Assembly (NCBI RefSeq): GCF_027596085.1 | Contig: NC_072462.1 | Span: 16,654,921 to 16,718,920 of the forward strand | Source of the DNA: Anoplopoma fimbria | Lineage: Eukaryota; Chordata; Actinopteri; Perciformes; Anoplopomatidae | Direction: 5' to 3' | DNA: 64,000 nt | Shown: positions 1 to 11,700 of the stretch, piece after piece | Layout: every line of letters begins with the position of its first letter | Numbering within the stretch: the stretch's first letter is position 1 | The notes under the pieces: generated by a model | The model's input: the letters and a program-made list of their open reading frames with translations, nothing else | What the model was told of the DNA's origin: nothing | Database searches by the model: none | Program-made: the position numbers and the translations under genes

Positions 1-341
1 TACTGGCAGTGGACAACTATGACCATTTCCAACATCCTCTTTACTTCTCTTCTCCTCCTTCATGTCTGAAGGGCAGACAGTGACGTCAAGAGTTAAGTGA
101 AATCTTATTTCCATCTCCCTGTTGTGCACCGCTCTAAAACTTCATTCCAGCTATGACCCACATAGAACCACAAGCAAGAAAGCCCTAAAAAACATGTTAA
201 AATAAACACAGCTTCTGTAAAAATGGTAAACAGTCCGGTTCAGTCTGGAATACGTGTGGGCATCCGGCTGTCTGAGGGAGTAGTTTATTTTAGGCTGTGG
301 GCAGGCACGCAAAGCAAAATGACTGAAACAATGATACTCAC

Positions 342-916
342 TCGGAGCTCCAGTGTACATGATGGAGAACAGGTTGATTCCCATAGTCACAGCATAGAAG
401 ACAGGCAGTGCCCTCAATCCATTAGGTACCGGGTCTTTCTACAGGGACAAAAACAGGGCACCAAGTCAAAAAAAATACAAAGTCCACTGTATGAACAGAG
501 AAGCTCCATTCTTCTGTCAGGTTACAGTAATATGATTCCAGCTGTAAGATGTGGATAAGGAACAGTGCAGAGGACAGTGGCTTGATTCTAACCATGTAAC
601 AAGCATTTGCTCCATTTCATTTTGGCAGTGTTAAAACTGACCTAAACTTATCGCCCCGGAAGGTTCTGGTCTCACTCACAAACACACATACCATCCACAA
701 TTTGATAATAGAGAGCTTACCTTGTGTAAGATGAACATGCGCACAAAGTAGAAAACAACAGCAGACATTATTCCTGACAAAAGGGGACTCAGGAACCAGG
801 AAGCAACTGCAATTTAAAAAATATGATCATTGTAATTTAGTGGAAATGTAATATCTGACAATCCAGTCACAAAAAAACGAACAAACAAAACAAAAACAAA
901 AAAACTCTTCCTTGAC

Positions 917-953
<37 letters not shown>

Positions 954-2490
954 TCCAGTAAATATCATCTCAGCTTTTGTGTCAGGTCATGCCAGTTGCA
1001 CCTATTGAGCAACCATGATAAAATACCTGATAAAGAGAATGTTTTTTGGCTGTTTTGGCTACATGTTTTATACTCCTTTCAGTCAATCAATAAAAGTTTT
1101 TGTTGTGCCCCCAGTATAAAAATGTCAAGCCCTTTCTATAACAGAATGACCTTAAAATGGTATTCATTCCGTTTCAGTTTTGTTGTTTTTCTAAAAAAGG
1201 GCAGTCTGGTTTACATCAGGTTAGGCCTTTCCACAGCGGAACATAGCCCTGAAATCTACAATCTAATGCAACAACTTGTGAAATTAGTACTAAAAGTTTT
1301 GAGTAAAATTGCCTCATGTTCTCTGATGTGCATTGAGCACATCAAATGTCCTCCATTCCTCATCTGGATAGTCCAGCCAAATATTCCACAACATTAGAAA
1401 CTACCGTAATGACTATTGATTTATATATCAAATACTCAAAATTAAAGTTTACGTTTTTAAACACAGTTCATAATCTAGGAGGTGTGAATTTAGCTCTGGC
1501 AACAGTCATTCATAAAATTCAAACACCGGATGGTTGACCCCAGTATAGAAGGTCCTCAACACAGACACAACACTGGCAGATGAATTATCATCATAGCACT
1601 ACATTACCAGTCACACCCTGTCATTACTTAATATAGTCTGTGATGTATTTAAGCCAAACACAGAGGACATTTCTAGGTCAGTTGATTAAGAGTGCCTGAC
1701 TTACCGATGCGGAGGAGTTCAAGCCACTTGACTCCCTGCTGACCTCTGGCAACCAGCGAGAAGCCTATAGTAGCACCAACAATGCAGTGTGTTCCAGAGA
1801 TGGGAAGCTTAAGGAAGGAAGCGGCCAGCTGCCACACAGCAGAACCTTATGAGAATAAATAAATGGATCACATTAGGCCGACATGTTGACCTCATTGCAG
1901 CTTTTCAACATACCGTTACAGAGAACTTTCAAAATCAACAAAAAGGACACAAATTAATACATTAGAGGGCTGAGAGCCCTCTAATGTATTAATTTGTGTG
2001 AGAGCAGAACAAAACAAAGTAAAACTGAAGTCCAAGCAAAGTTAAACTTGTTGTAGCCCTATTCCCGACATTTCAGTCCACGATTTCTATTCACAGGGTT
2101 CAATGACCGTAGGTTTAGAGATATACGCTGCAGATACTCACCAAACATGGCACTGATAGATCCGGCCATCAACACATGCTCGGAGCCATTGTACATGCCC
2201 ACATCGATGATACCCTTGCGGATGGTTTCACTCACTTTGGCCCCAAGGAGCACAGAGCCCAAAGTCTCAAACACAGTGGCCAGAATGCATGCCTGTCGCA
2301 AGGTGACCACTCCAGAGCCGACGGCTGTGCCAAAAGAGTTGGCAACATCATTGGCACCCACGGAGAAGGCGAGGATGAAGGCGATGACGAAGCCGACAAT
2401 CAGCAACCATGTGTACTCTGTCAGAGCCGTATGGGTCGCCAGCCCCACTGCGCTGGTCAGTATTAGTGCAGCGGTAGTTGTTGAAACCAT
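342..2490 (-). CDS. slc20a1: Sodium-dependent phosphate transporter 1 (PiT-1), N-terminal exons, gene truncated by window edge
   Basis: Coding exons in transcript order: 2142-2490, 1705-1845, 721-806, 342-438. All have GT/AG borders and phases join without a break, giving about 224 of an expected 650-690 residues. The product is a plasma-membrane Na+/inorganic phosphate symporter of the PHO4/PiT family (SLC20). The start MVSTTTAA matches the family N-terminus. A membrane segment at about residues 28-45 leads into the family signature [16 protein letters not shown] (46-60), followed by [16 protein letters not shown]. Exon 3 encodes the conserved [19 protein letters not shown], and exons 4-5 give RMFILHK, then [15 protein letters not shown] and [12 protein letters not shown]. 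The exon at 342-438 ends in phase 1, so further exons lie left of position 1; none was recognised in 1-341. Which teleost paralogue (a or b) this is cannot be decided here. Family assignment is very secure. Confidence 0.96.
916..951. repeat. (AAT)n microsatellite
   Basis: About 12 uninterrupted trinucleotide units lie in an slc20a1 intron. Confidence 0.95.
1947..1999. repeat. Perfect 25-bp inverted repeat with 3-nt loop
   Basis: The left arm 1947-1971 is exactly reverse complementary to the right arm 1975-1999, separated by GAG. It lies in the slc20a1 intron between coding exons 2 and 3. The arms are AT-rich outside and GC-richer near the loop. No known element was recognised. Confidence 0.9.
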
Positions 2491-3570
2491 GATTATAGGC
2501 TATAAGGAAACTGATTCACAATCTTAAAGGTAATGAATGCCTGTCAAAATAGGTATTACTATAATGCTATTTCTGAACAGCTTGTAAAATGAAGAGGTAA
2601 GTGGTAAAATAAATAATTAACTTCTCTAGAACTGCCTGTTTTTAACAGGGTTACGTTATTAACAGTGTAAACTTTTAATGCGTTTAACCAGTACTAACCA
2701 GAAAAACAAGAGGTAAAGTGTGGGCTTATTGCTATCCTGTAATTTTACTAGATTTGTTGATGTTCCTTTGGTGCTGAGATATCAAACTGATTGAATAGAC
2801 TGCCATTGTGCAACTGTAACTGCAGATGAGCAGGGGTACATCCTGAAAAGAAAAAGAGAGACAGAAAATGCTTGCTTTAATAACAGCTTCTTCTCATTCA
2901 ACCTTCATGTGAAAAGGTCATCAAAGAGCATGAAGAAGAGGCACTGACAACAACGCTAGGGGGATTCATGGACATCAACCAGGGTGTCAAACGCACAATC
3001 CAACATCTTTAATAACTGAATAAGAGAAACAACAACAACCAGTAACGTTTGTAAGAGCTTGGAACCGGAACAAGGGCATCTGGTAAATATCTTTCCTGAA
3101 AACCAGATGGGAAGCCATTTTTGGTAAATGTCGCAGGAAGAAACCGGGTGTCTCATTACACGATCGTCATCTCATCTTAGCCGGACACTACACGTGTGTG
3201 TGTGGGTTAATGCAGCCCTGCTGAACACGATTGTCACCAGATAAATAAATAAAAAGTAGTGCCTTATTTATAGTAGACTGTACAATGACGGTTTCTACGA
3301 GTGCACGTGTCGTCATCCATTCATAGAACAGTCCCCGAGCACGAGCGCCATCTGTTCACACAACAGACAACAGAACCCGCTCCAGACTAACATTAAGACT
3401 CTTTAATATCTATATATACACATATATACGTGTGTATGTCCGCTTCAATGGCAAGCGTGCCATTTAGTCACAGTTTCAATAATGGTTTTCAGTTGTTTTT
3501 CTTTGTAAAAGGGGGACGCCACCGGATGTGACTCAATATGAGGAACAAGGACTGAATATAGCCTATAACC

Positions 3571-3571
<1 letters not shown>

Positions 3572-3621
<50 letters not shown>
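3572..3621. repeat. (GT)n microsatellite
   Basis: About 25 uninterrupted GT dinucleotides lie in the first, non-coding intron region of slc20a1. Confidence 0.97.
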
Positions 3622-3623
<2 letters not shown>

Positions 3624-3891
3624 CCTATTTAATGACTGCTGCTCAGATGGATAGCACTTGTAATAAATGACCTTATACTTCCCTTACATGTCAAACACGC
3701 CCCTCGTATAATTAATGGCGAATACACGTAAACAATGACTTCTTCTTCTTCTAGCTTTAGCATTAGCTTCACCTTTACCATCGAATAACACCAATACTAA
3801 TAACAAGTGTCACGACGTCCATCACACAACACACACAGACACGTTTCCTCTGATAGAAAGTCTAAATGATATATAAGATAAATAAACTCAC

Positions 3892-4230
3892 CGCGCGTTT
3901 CAGGTGTGGGTCTCGTGAGAAAGGAGCTAACCCGTGAGCTAAAGAGCGGGCGCGCGCAGACAGTCTCGTTATGATAGCGCGCGCGGGATAATGAACGAGT
4001 TAAACCGATGTGGAAGCAGAACCCTGTTTGAGAATTCAGATAAAGTGACTATATCAGCAGCTATTAACGACTATCCGACTCGATGTTAAATCACTCCAAC
4101 TCCAGATACGCATCCGTTTGAATCAGAGCTCCGTAGCCTCATGTGTGGAACTCGCTCATACCGGTAAACGGAGCAGGGGGGCTGTGTTTTATCGGATACA
4201 CCCTTTAAGAGCCCCGCCCCCACCGGCCAG
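3892..4230 (-). promoter_or_regulatory. slc20a1: Probable slc20a1 non-coding first exon and GC-rich promoter
   Basis: This CpG-rich block (repeated GCGCGC stretches at 3945-3987) contrasts with its AT-rich surroundings. On the minus strand a good donor (CGCGCG|GTGAGT) ends a candidate 5' UTR exon at 3892. A GC box (GCCCCGCCCCC) lies at about 4211-4221. Acceptors that could join this exon to the coding exon lie near 2506 (TTCCTTATAG) and 2842 (CTTTTTCTTTTCAG); I cannot choose between them. The transcription start site is not visible. Assignment to slc20a1 is inferred from position and strand. Confidence 0.55.
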
Positions 4231-4309
4231 CTGGAGGCGAGACTGTCACGGGCTCAGTGGATGTCTCTCTGAACAATAAAGTCTTCTTATACAACTTTAT
4301 TTTCTTATG

Positions 4310-4505
4310 TACAGTACCAGTCAAAAGTGTGGACACACCTTCTCATTCAACTACTTTGAAGAATGTAAAATATAAAACATATTCTGGTTTGTTGAGCATT
4401 TGTTTGTTTACCACATCATTCCATATCTGTTCCTTCATAGTTTGGATGTCTTCAATATTAATCAATGTAGAAAAAGGTGTGTCCAAACTTTTGACTGGTA
4501 CTGTA
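4310..4505. mobile_element. Tc1/mariner-like MITE, copy 1
   Basis: This non-coding element of about 196 bp starts TACAGTACCAGTCAAAAGT and ends with the reverse complement, ACTTTTGACTGGTACTGTA. The terminal TA fits the TA target preference of Tc1/mariner transposases. It shares its body with the copies at 4617-4792 and 9255-9485. In this copy alone the palindrome extends about 32 bp beyond both termini. It has no transposase ORF. It sits just upstream of the slc20a1 promoter. Confidence 0.88.
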
Positions 4506-4616
4506 CATAAGAAAATAAAGTTGTATAAGAAGACTTTTTTTCCAGATTTTTGACCAGACCCCGGAACTCCCATGACCCATTAACTTCAAACTTCCAGACT
4601 CCGTAAAGTTGGATTA

Positions 4617-4792
4617 TACAGTACCAGTGGACACACCTTCTCATTCAACTACTTTGAAGAATGTAAAATATAAAACATATTCTGGTTTGTTGAGCATTTG
4701 TTTGTTTACCACATCATTCCATATGTGTTCCTTCTTCTTCAATATTAATCTACAATGTAGAAAAAGTGTCCAAACTTTTGACTGGTACTGTA
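4617..4792. mobile_element. Tc1/mariner-like MITE, copy 2
   Basis: This element has the same family and orientation as the copy 112 bp to its left. It begins TACAGTACCAG but lacks the following ten or so bases of the left terminal repeat. It ends TTTTGACTGGTACTGTA. It is a deleted, non-autonomous copy. Confidence 0.85.
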
Positions 4793-6311
4793 TCCCCTCG
4801 CTTATAGTTTGCTACAAACACTACTGGAATAAGATGGTTTGAATCCATGCCGCTATGATAATTTGTTATTGTGGATTTCTGTAGTATTAGGACCTAAAAC
4901 CTAGTGAGCTTTTTTCAGTTTAGTTTAGTTTATTTGCAACATAGATAAATGATATTACAGTGCAGGAAGAGGCAGAAAGCCCACTGAGCTTATTTGAAGC
5001 CTCCACCTATATAATATTTTTTTTTAAATCACAATACTATAACGGATACAAAAAGAAAATACATATGGTATGAAATATTGTTTGAAAAAGCATTTTTACA
5101 AGATATGATTTATAATAATATTACATTATAAACAACAAGAAAACAAAGGGAAAAAATGCAATGAGTCAAGATATGAATGAGCATGAGTGTGTGTATCCAT
5201 ATGTGTATATGTGTGCATTTATGTGCGTGTGAAAAATATAATTCATTGTCACGGATCAACCCACACCACATCATTGAAGTTAGCTCTATCCCAACCCTTT
5301 TCAACATAAATGCTGCCTGCACAACAATGCATAACTGATAATAATCCAAAATTATAATTCTACAATAAAATAACACTGACATGATATTTCTGCATTATGG
5401 GTACTTTAGGCCTACTTTAATAACTGGTAACACTAAGGCTATACTTTTACTTAATTAACATTTTGAATGCAGTCAGCTTGATTGTAATAGATTCTCATGT
5501 GACCACATTTCAGACAAGCCTTGTATGCACATATTAGACAAAACACACAATTAACCCCAGTAACCGCTGCTTTCCCAGCTGAAGGAGACAATGCCCCGGT
5601 GGTTGTGATGTTGACTGCTGTATAGAAGACGTGTCATTCATTCAAGTTCATCCGACCGCAAATGATAATAACATTCACCCTCTAACAATAGTCGTTTTCT
5701 TTGGTGACTGTTCTTTTTTTGTGTTCAACAGAGAAGCTATATGGAAGCAAAGCAAATATGTTTGACTCGCTTATAGTTAAACCAAAACGTGTATTTGCAT
5801 GACAGCCACGAGGAAAACTGTTATAATTCACGCAACACACCACAGTAGGTTAGTTAGTTATTTACATCGGCAATGCTGTTATAACAGTTATTATTGTATT
5901 ACGACCTCACTCCCCCCCAGTGTCTCTCCCTGCTTGACGTCACTTCTCTTGAGGATCATGGAAAATTTCTCCGTTCCAAATCCATTGGGCAACAGGGTCT
6001 GCCACGATCACTTACAACCCTTGTCCTGGCACCTAAAGGAAGCTTTCCACAAATAAATCGATAACGATCGCGTATAATCTATCGGGGAGTTTTACATTCT
6101 CTATAGGAGATGATCTCAAAACTTTAAAATCATTTGAAGTTGATATCATTTCAACTTTAAAAGATATATTTTGCTTCTTCTTTAACTCCCTTCTCAGAAA
6201 AAACACCGTTACTCACACTAGTAATAAGCCTCCTTGTTTACTCCCTTGTCAGTAACCAGTGAAGTGACCTTGAGGTAACGAAAGATAAGATAGTGAGATT
6301 GCCGATGTCAT

Positions 6312-6333
6312 AAAAAAAAAAAAAAAAAAAAAA
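6312..6333. repeat. Poly-A tract
   Basis: An uninterrupted run of about 22 A lies in intergenic DNA; it could be the tail of an old retroposon. Confidence 0.9.
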
Positions 6334-6589
6334 TCTCGGAACTCGTGTTTACTGATGTTTGTTCTTCTAGCTTTGACTCCAGTAGTCCTGTGTGGTCATG
6401 AGATTACAGAGAGCCTGCTTCATTTTGAACAATGGTCAAATGGCAAACTTACAAAAAGGAGACTTGATCGAATCTAGTATTTTTCCTTAATGCAATATAT
6501 AGGCAATATAAAGCATACGAGCAGTCAGAAGATAAGATAAGAAAAATGAGAGAGAGACACAAGGTTGTTTAAAAACATCTTGTCTCATG

Positions 6590-6910
6590 GTCTTATGCAC
6601 TGGTGGACTCAGTGGACTCAAGAAGTGCTCTATTGGGTGCCACTATAAATAAAACATGATGAAGAGCCCCCTAACTGTTCCATCCAGTGTAGAAAACACA
6701 ATTAAAATTGCCCCCTTGGGTTCCCTTCTAGTAGAGAAAACTTGATGAAGTGCTCCTTAAGGTGCCCTTCCAGAGAATAATAATCAAGTGCCTTCCAGGA
6801 AGCCCAGTGGAGAAAACATGAAGGGGCTCTACATCATCATGTTCTAAGTAGGCCCTAACAGTGGAGACAATGTGATGAGGTGCCCTCTAGGGTGCCCTAA
6901 CAGCCGATCT
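6590..6910. repeat. Degenerate tandem array, unit about 55-65 bp
   Basis: Successive diverged units share the cores GTGGAGAAAACATGA, GATGAAGTGC and AGGGTGCCCT. About five units can be followed, with small insertions and deletions. There is no open reading frame. It is an old minisatellite-like array of the kind dispersed in teleost genomes (inference). Confidence 0.65.
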
Positions 6911-7770
6911 AATGATACTGAATTCCTTCACGGCTCGTTTCATGAGCAAGACACATGTGATTCAAAATAAAATAAGATAAATCAAGCAAACACAGGGCCT
7001 GAAGCATTTCTCCTAGTTACAGCAACTTTGTCAATGTAATCATTGGATCACAAATAATGCAATATATTGTGTTAGCATAAAGTGTATTTCATTACCTCTG
7101 GACTGTTTGATTACAATTGTTGACATGTTAGCCTGCATAAGATGATTAAATGAATGATTTGGTTGGATAAATACACATTATACTGTTGCTTCCATTGATT
7201 CCTGGGGAGCCTAATGACACCATTGAGTCTTGTACTGTACCTCTACTGATCAGAATCATTGAGGCCACTTCTCAGATATACCAAGACATATTTTTAACTT
7301 TAAATTGTGTTTTTTTCACTTAGCTTGTATGCTCATATCAAACATGCAAGATCTATGTGCATGATTCTATGCAGATCTATGGCTTCTGGTTCTCTGCATG
7401 GTTAAACGGTGCCACCTGGCGTCATATTACTGTTATAACATTTTGATAACTAAGATTTCTCTCTCTGCGTGTATCTTTTTGTATGATCATCCGCACGATT
7501 CAAAATGTCAGAAATGCTCTCTTATTATAGTTTTCAGACCCCACATTTTCACATTGAGGAAGTGTTAGACTTTAATAACAATTAGTCGATGCTCCTTTCC
7601 CATCGATATCAAATACATGTCATGAAAAACATTTGTCACTGAGTTTTATCAGAACAGATATCTGGGTACCTTTTTTAAAGTTATTTTTGAATCTTAACAT
7701 ATCAGCAAGGTCAATGCAAGAAAAAATAGGAAGTAGTGTTTTTATATCCATATCACAAATAGTTATATAT

Positions 7771-7850
7771 CTAGACAATAAAAAATGGGTATGTTTTAAC
7801 ACAAAAGTATGACATTTTTGTGATAAAACATACCCATTTTTATTGTCTAG
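7771..7850. repeat. Long hairpin-forming inverted repeat
   Basis: Arms of about 36 bp (left CTAGACAATAAAAAATGGGT..., right ...ACCCATTTTTATTGTCTAG) flank a loop of about 8 nt. One arm has a single extra A in its A-run and the rest matches. It could be a folded-back MITE or a simple palindrome; no target-site duplication is evident. Confidence 0.85.
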
Positions 7851-8180
7851 ATGTATGCTGCATGCACTGATGCATCTCTCCAGCTGAAGTACACATGGTG
7901 AAATGACTTGTGACTTTGAGTATAAACAGCACCGCTGAAGGGTTAAACTCTATGGTTAAACTGTCCTTATCTCCAGTATGGGCTCAGCTTTATGTAGTCC
8001 ACTTGATCCTGGACTATGTTTGAAAATAACATTTTCCTCCTGAGCTATATGGCCAACATGACCAAACATGTGTAGTTAATCATAAAAACTGGAAGGTGGG
8101 GAGCTTAGGTAGAGGCGTAAAGCTGGACCGCTCAGACATGCTGGTGCCAGAGCAGCTAAATATAAGACTGGCTCCCACTG

Positions 8181-8722
8181 GGACCAATCAGAATGGCCCT
8201 AGAGCAGCGAACGTCCAATGAACGCCCGCTCCCCATTTTGTAAGGCGGGACTTCCGGGTGGGCGTGTGGGGGACGAGGAAGAGGAGGTCAAATGTGCTGC
8301 TAAGAGTTTTTGAAACGTGAGGCTGTTTCAAGGAAAGACACACAGATAGACTATTGTTCGTCGGAGTTAAAGTAGATATAGTTTACAGTGCCGTTATTAA
8401 AGTTTAAATTAAGAAGTAACGCTACGTGCTGCCGTGGTGTGTCCGTGTCGCACTAATAGGTATTTGACAGATAACGTTAGCTTATGCTAATGCTAACGTT
8501 ACATGTCATGTGCTCGTATGCACTATACGACCTTACAACCAGAATATAAGTATGACTGTCTAAGTCAAACGTCCGCATTATCAACCGTGTTAAGGTAATG
8601 CATAGTGCATTTCTGCAGATTATTAGCTTTTTGCAACCAAGTTCGTAAGCAAACGTAAGCTTCTGCACTTTGCTGACATTTATCTTGGTGTTTGGGAGCT
8701 TTGTGTCACGGTCACCGCTGTC
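8181..8722 (+). promoter_or_regulatory. stard7: stard7 promoter and 5' UTR region
   Basis: CCAAT boxes lie at 8184-8188 (GGACCAATCAG) and near 8214. An ETS-type core (ACTTCCGGG) lies at 8250-8258, in a GC-richer block with no TATA box. This pattern is typical of a housekeeping vertebrate promoter. The 5' UTR runs from an undetermined start to the ATG at 8723. Confidence 0.6.
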
Positions 8723-11700
8723 ATGTTTCACTCCGTGTCCCGTCGTCCGATCTGCGAGCTCGGCGTCAATACGATGAGGCTCCAGAGCAGCAGGCCCTTG
8801 AAGCGGACCGTCAAGGAAGGCAGAGACAGCATGGAGAGGGTCCCATTGCTGGGCAGGGGCATGGGCCTGCTGCTGTCCTGGCTCCAGAGGGCAGGGGTCG
8901 GTGCCAGTGAGGCCGCAGGATCAGGCCGAAAGAGGAAGGGTCTGCTCTCCATATTTGCAGACCACTGCGGCTTTGTAACCGGACAGAGGCTGCGGCGTGC
9001 GTGCCAGATCGGCGAGCTTTACTCCAACCTGTACTCCGAGCGGACCAGGTCCACCCTGGTCGGTAACATATGGCGGAGATTTCAGAGCAAGCACGCACCA
9101 CATGGGAAACTTGTCGCGGCCCTGGCTGGTATCTTCCTGTGGGAGAATGAAAAGATCCAAGATGAGGAAATTCAAAGGTTTGATATTTTTCTTTTAAACG
9201 CACACTGGATGCATTGGTGCACAGACATAGTCCTGCATGATCAATTAGAGGAGGTACAGTACCAATCAAAAGTGTGGACACACCTTCTCATTCAACTACT
9301 TTGAAGAATGTAAAATATAAAACATATTCTGGTTTGTTGAGCATTTGTTTGTTTACCACATAATTCCATATGTGTTCCTTCATAGTTTGGATGTCTTCAA
9401 TATTAATCTACAATGTAGAAAAAAATTAAAATAAAGAAAAACCATTGAATGAGAAGGTGTGTCCAAACTTTTGACTGGTACTGTACATTTTAAATGAGTT
9501 GAACACCTACAGGATATATCATTAGACAGACATCATCAACAGAACCCAAAATTTGGTAAAATCCTTTCAAGAATATTGTTCATCCCTCTAGCAGAGTTAA
9601 ATAAACGTGTGGAATCTTTGCAAAGTAGCATTGGTGCTGTTCTAGCAGCTCAACACCTTCATAAACATTTAGTTATTCTTGACATTTGTATTTGCATAAT
9701 GTTTGCTATAATCTGTAATGTCAGCCGTGCATTGTGCTAAACAAACTCTCCTGTTGTTTACATTCATTTGAAGGTGTGGACTTGAGCTACAGGCAATGGA
9801 GGCTGTTAAATGTCTCAACACAACGTCAGGAACAAAGGCAGGACAGCTGGAACCTGGCTGGGAAGTTGTGGTGGAGAACAAAGGCTTCAAAGTGTGGAAG
9901 CGACCGATACCCGACAGTCACCTCTATGAATACAGAGGTCAGCCAACTCACAATCTCACATGTTACTTTTGTGCTCTGAGTTTTATCAGGTACTTTGATT
10001 GTGGTTTTGTTTGTATGATTTGTCTGAAGAGTTTGACTGAGTTTTACTTGCAGTGTTGGGCTCCTACAACGATGTCACTCCAAGGCAGTTCTTCAATGTA
10101 CAGGTACAGGCTTCTCTAACGTCCTTATGTGCTACTAGTAAAATGTCGGTTTCAATTAATTAAGAAATTAAGTGAAAAAGAATAACTTATTCTACTAAGG
10201 TACTGACTTGCAATAAGAAAACCATTAGGAGGAGAGAGCAGCCCTATTTGTTCCTTATCAGTGGTTTGGGTGTTCACCTGAAGTCTGACTGAAGAACCAT
10301 GGGAAATCTTTGTATTACTGAAATTAAATGACAATTATGCAAGCGGATCCAACTGGCAATGGTAGTCATTTTGTTTAAAATCTAATATTTATAAAAGTTG
10401 GACTTTTCCATGTACATTTTTCACATGGATTGTGTTTATGGTATATAAGACAGCTTGTTTATCATTACCACAAACCAGGTGCACTTGCGCAACCAACGTG
10501 CTTGTGTGCAGCACAAAAGCAACTGTGACACTCAGTCTATGTGCTATATTAAGCACCTCACCCTTGACTTGTACTTTCCCCTTTCACCCAGTTGGATACA
10601 GAGTACAGAAAGAAGTGGGATGCGCTGGTTATCAAGCTTGAAGTGGTGGACAGAGATGCCTATACAGGCTCTGAAGTTGTGCACTGGGCTACACGCTTTC
10701 CGGTGAGTTTCTGTTGACTGCTATTGTGTGTTAAGGTTAGGGATGGGTACAGAAAACGGTATTAAAACGGTATTAAATCGGCACAGATGCAAAATTATTA
10801 GACTAGAGTATTCTGAAGTTTATGGTTCTTTTCATCGGTACTATTTAATGTTTTTGTGTAAGGTTTTATCATGCTGCAGCGCACATCTCTCTTGCTCTGG
10901 GTCAGGGCTTAGCTCCTCCAAATACACAAACACACACAAGCGCACACACACACACGCAGCAAAGTCAGCCAATAGAAAAGCAGAGAGGCCTCGGTGAAAA
11001 CTGAAGTTAAGAGGTGAAGTGAGGATAACTATGACAACTAGGCTTGTAACTGTGAGTGTAAATAAACCTTTGCAAATGACAAATCAATACACCTGTTCAG
11101 CAGGAATAAATATGTAAACCTGAACAAAAGCAATCTTTAGATCCGGTCTGTCCAGTCTTTTCAATCCGCTGCTATGCTCAACACAACTGCAGCGTGCTAG
11201 CTTGGCTAATAGCAAATAGTTACAAACAACTGTGATTGACCTTGGTTTATCATGTGGTTAAGAGCAACTACTAGCCATGTTCCAGCATATTCATCGGTTT
11301 TTGATTTCAGATTGTTAGCTGTTATTTAATCTTGTTTAATCTCTCCTAACAGTATCCCATGTACTCGAGGGACTATGTGTATGTGCGGCGCTATGATGTG
11401 GACATAGACAACAACCTGATGGTCCTGGTATCCAGGTAGAACTTTAAAAACAGTGTGTCTCTGGGGTCAAATATAGATACATTTTTGATGCATTACTAAA
11501 CAATTAACTTTTTTTAATTTATTTTTTTACATTTGTAATTCTGTTATAGAGCCGTGCAGCATCCCAGAGTCCCAGAGACTCAGGACTTTGTGAGAGTCCA
11601 TTCATACCAGTCAAAGATGGTCATCCGCCCTCACAAGTCCTTCGATGAGGTTTGTGGTGAATGTGTTGCTACACAAATTACTTTAACTTGCATCCAGGAT

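Larger units (their letters stand above)
4793..8180. other. Intergenic region between slc20a1 and stard7
   Basis: There is no gene with coding support on either strand. The region is AT-rich and contains a poly-A run of 22 at 6312-6333, a diverged tandem array at about 6590-6910 and a palindrome at 7771-7850. The stretch at 4915-5150 resembles decayed interspersed repeat, but no family could be named. Confidence 0.7.

Noticed and set aside
2147..2527. 126- and 96-codon plus-strand ORFs
   Set aside because: They are shadows of the slc20a1 first coding exon.
4257..4842. Several 60-98 codon ORFs on both strands
   Set aside because: They are read-throughs of the non-coding MITE palindromes.
8811..9281. 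156-codon minus-strand ORF
   Set aside because: It is antisense to stard7 exon 1 in GC-rich sequence and has no recognisable protein.
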